The notes beneath the pieces are model-generated. The model did not search any database, was not told the origin of the DNA, and saw nothing but the letters and a program-made list of their open reading frames with translations. 14,548 nucleotides of DNA from CAYRPN01 sp964426135 (GTDB lineage Bacteria > Planctomycetota > Phycisphaerae > Phycisphaerales > Phycisphaeraceae), in assembly GCA_964426135.1 (NCBI GenBank), contig CAYRPN010000144.1, positions 1-14,548 of the forward strand, in the 5' to 3' direction. Position numbers and translations under genes: made by a program. This document shows positions 14,266 through 14,548 of this stretch, piece by piece (position 1 is the first letter of the stretch; each line of letters begins with the position of its first letter).

Positions 14266-14548
14266 GTCGAATGGTCGCCTGAATCTCGCGCAAAGTCGCG
14301 AAGCACGCAAAGCACTGGATTTCTTTGCGAGCTTTGCGCCTTGGCGCGAGGTCAAATGGCCCCGATCATTCGTGCCCGGCCCCTCAATCCATTTGCCGCC
14401 GCCTCCGTGGCTCGATTCTCATCGCCGCTTTCCGCTTAGGAACAGGACCGAAATAAGTTCCCGATCCTCGTTCAACTGACCGAGTCAGAATTTCTAAGAA
14501 CGTGTATGAAAAGCCATAATTGCTCCGATAACAAGGAGCATGGAAACA
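14166..14548. other. Right-edge region without a supported gene
   Basis: The region holds the partial element (to 14265) and a large hairpin (14285-14350). From 14351 to the end I see nothing certain. A CATAAT box (14515-14520) and a 6-bp stem TGCTCC/GGAGCA (14521-14526 and 14535-14540) are weak signals near the edge. Confidence 0.6.
14285..14350. repeat. Large imperfect hairpin repeat with 28-bp arms
   Basis: The left arm 14285-14312 (starts CTCGCGCAAAG) and right arm 14323-14350 (ends GGCGCGAG) are inverted copies matching at 24 of 28 positions without gaps, around a 10-base loop. Related CGCAAAG/CTTTGCG sequence is, from memory, dispersed in planctomycete genomes. Confidence 0.75.

Noticed and set aside
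12642..14315. Open frame of 557 codons on the minus strand over the last gene
   Set aside because: Gly/Arg low-complexity shadow of the proline-rich linker, running through a dispersed repeat.
14192..14479. Open frame of 95 codons at the right edge
   Set aside because: It consists largely of repeat sequence (partial element and 28-bp-arm hairpin) and has no ribosome site or known motif.
14521..14540. Stem TGCTCC/GGAGCA as a possible terminator
   Set aside because: Only 6 bp, with no T-tract and no gene clearly ending nearby.
14533..14548. AAGGAG followed by ATGGAAACA, a possible gene start leaving the window
   Set aside because: Only one base separates the purine run from the ATG, too short for a ribosome site, and only three codons are visible.
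1..14548. tRNA, rRNA, integrase, attachment sites or full insertion sequence
   Set aside because: I scanned for cloverleaf-like sequence, rRNA motifs and transposase or integrase proteins and found none.

Overview
The window looks like chromosomal DNA of a planctomycete, probably in the wider Phycisphaerae/Pirellulales range. This rests on high GC, a very large exported PQQ-propeller protein with an embedded methyltransferase-like fold and a C-terminal malectin-like domain, the in-frame peptide PLPDGRGSDK, a planctomycete-style STAS protein, and many short palindromic repeats between genes. The phylum is inferred from remembered family patterns; there is no rRNA or tRNA here to confirm it.

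Layout. Bases 1-10266 are read from the minus strand. In transcription order they hold an NAD(P)-dependent epimerase/dehydratase (10266-9277), a YtfQ-like sugar-binding lipoprotein (9066-8071), an unrecognised helical lipoprotein (7901-7029), an unrecognised 110-residue helical protein (6969-6637), a YtfR-like double-ATPase of a sugar ABC importer (6637-5126), and a 1552-residue exported beta-propeller protein (4755-97). Bases 10552-14165 are read from the plus strand: a CE15-like glucuronoyl esterase (10552-11841), an STAS-domain anti-sigma-factor antagonist (11994-12359) and an exported protein with a proline-rich linker (12735-14165). The last ~380 bases hold repeats and no convincing gene.

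How the genes fit. The binding protein and ATPase resemble the E. coli galactofuranose importer YtfQRT-YjfF, but no permease gene lies in the window. The epimerase and the esterase are divergent and, with the transporter, suggest uptake and processing of plant or algal polysaccharide sugars (inference). Between binding protein and ATPase sits a two-gene block of visibly lower GC (43-55% in the 60-base lines I counted, against 75% in one line of the neighbouring binding-protein gene). It has its own near-consensus sigma-70 promoter, and its last gene overlaps the ATPase start as TAATG, so the ATPase may now be expressed from the block's promoter. This is the best candidate for something undescribed.

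Repeats form the second theme. Eight small hairpins with different stems share a GCTAA tail (GGCTAA in seven of them), mostly as inverted pairs between genes. A tandem array at 12370-12434 looks like an expansion of that tail. A 100-bp element with 17-bp inverted ends (4984-5083) has a partial copy directly after the stop of the last gene. A 28-bp-arm hairpin lies near the right edge. All calls were made by eye without database searches.
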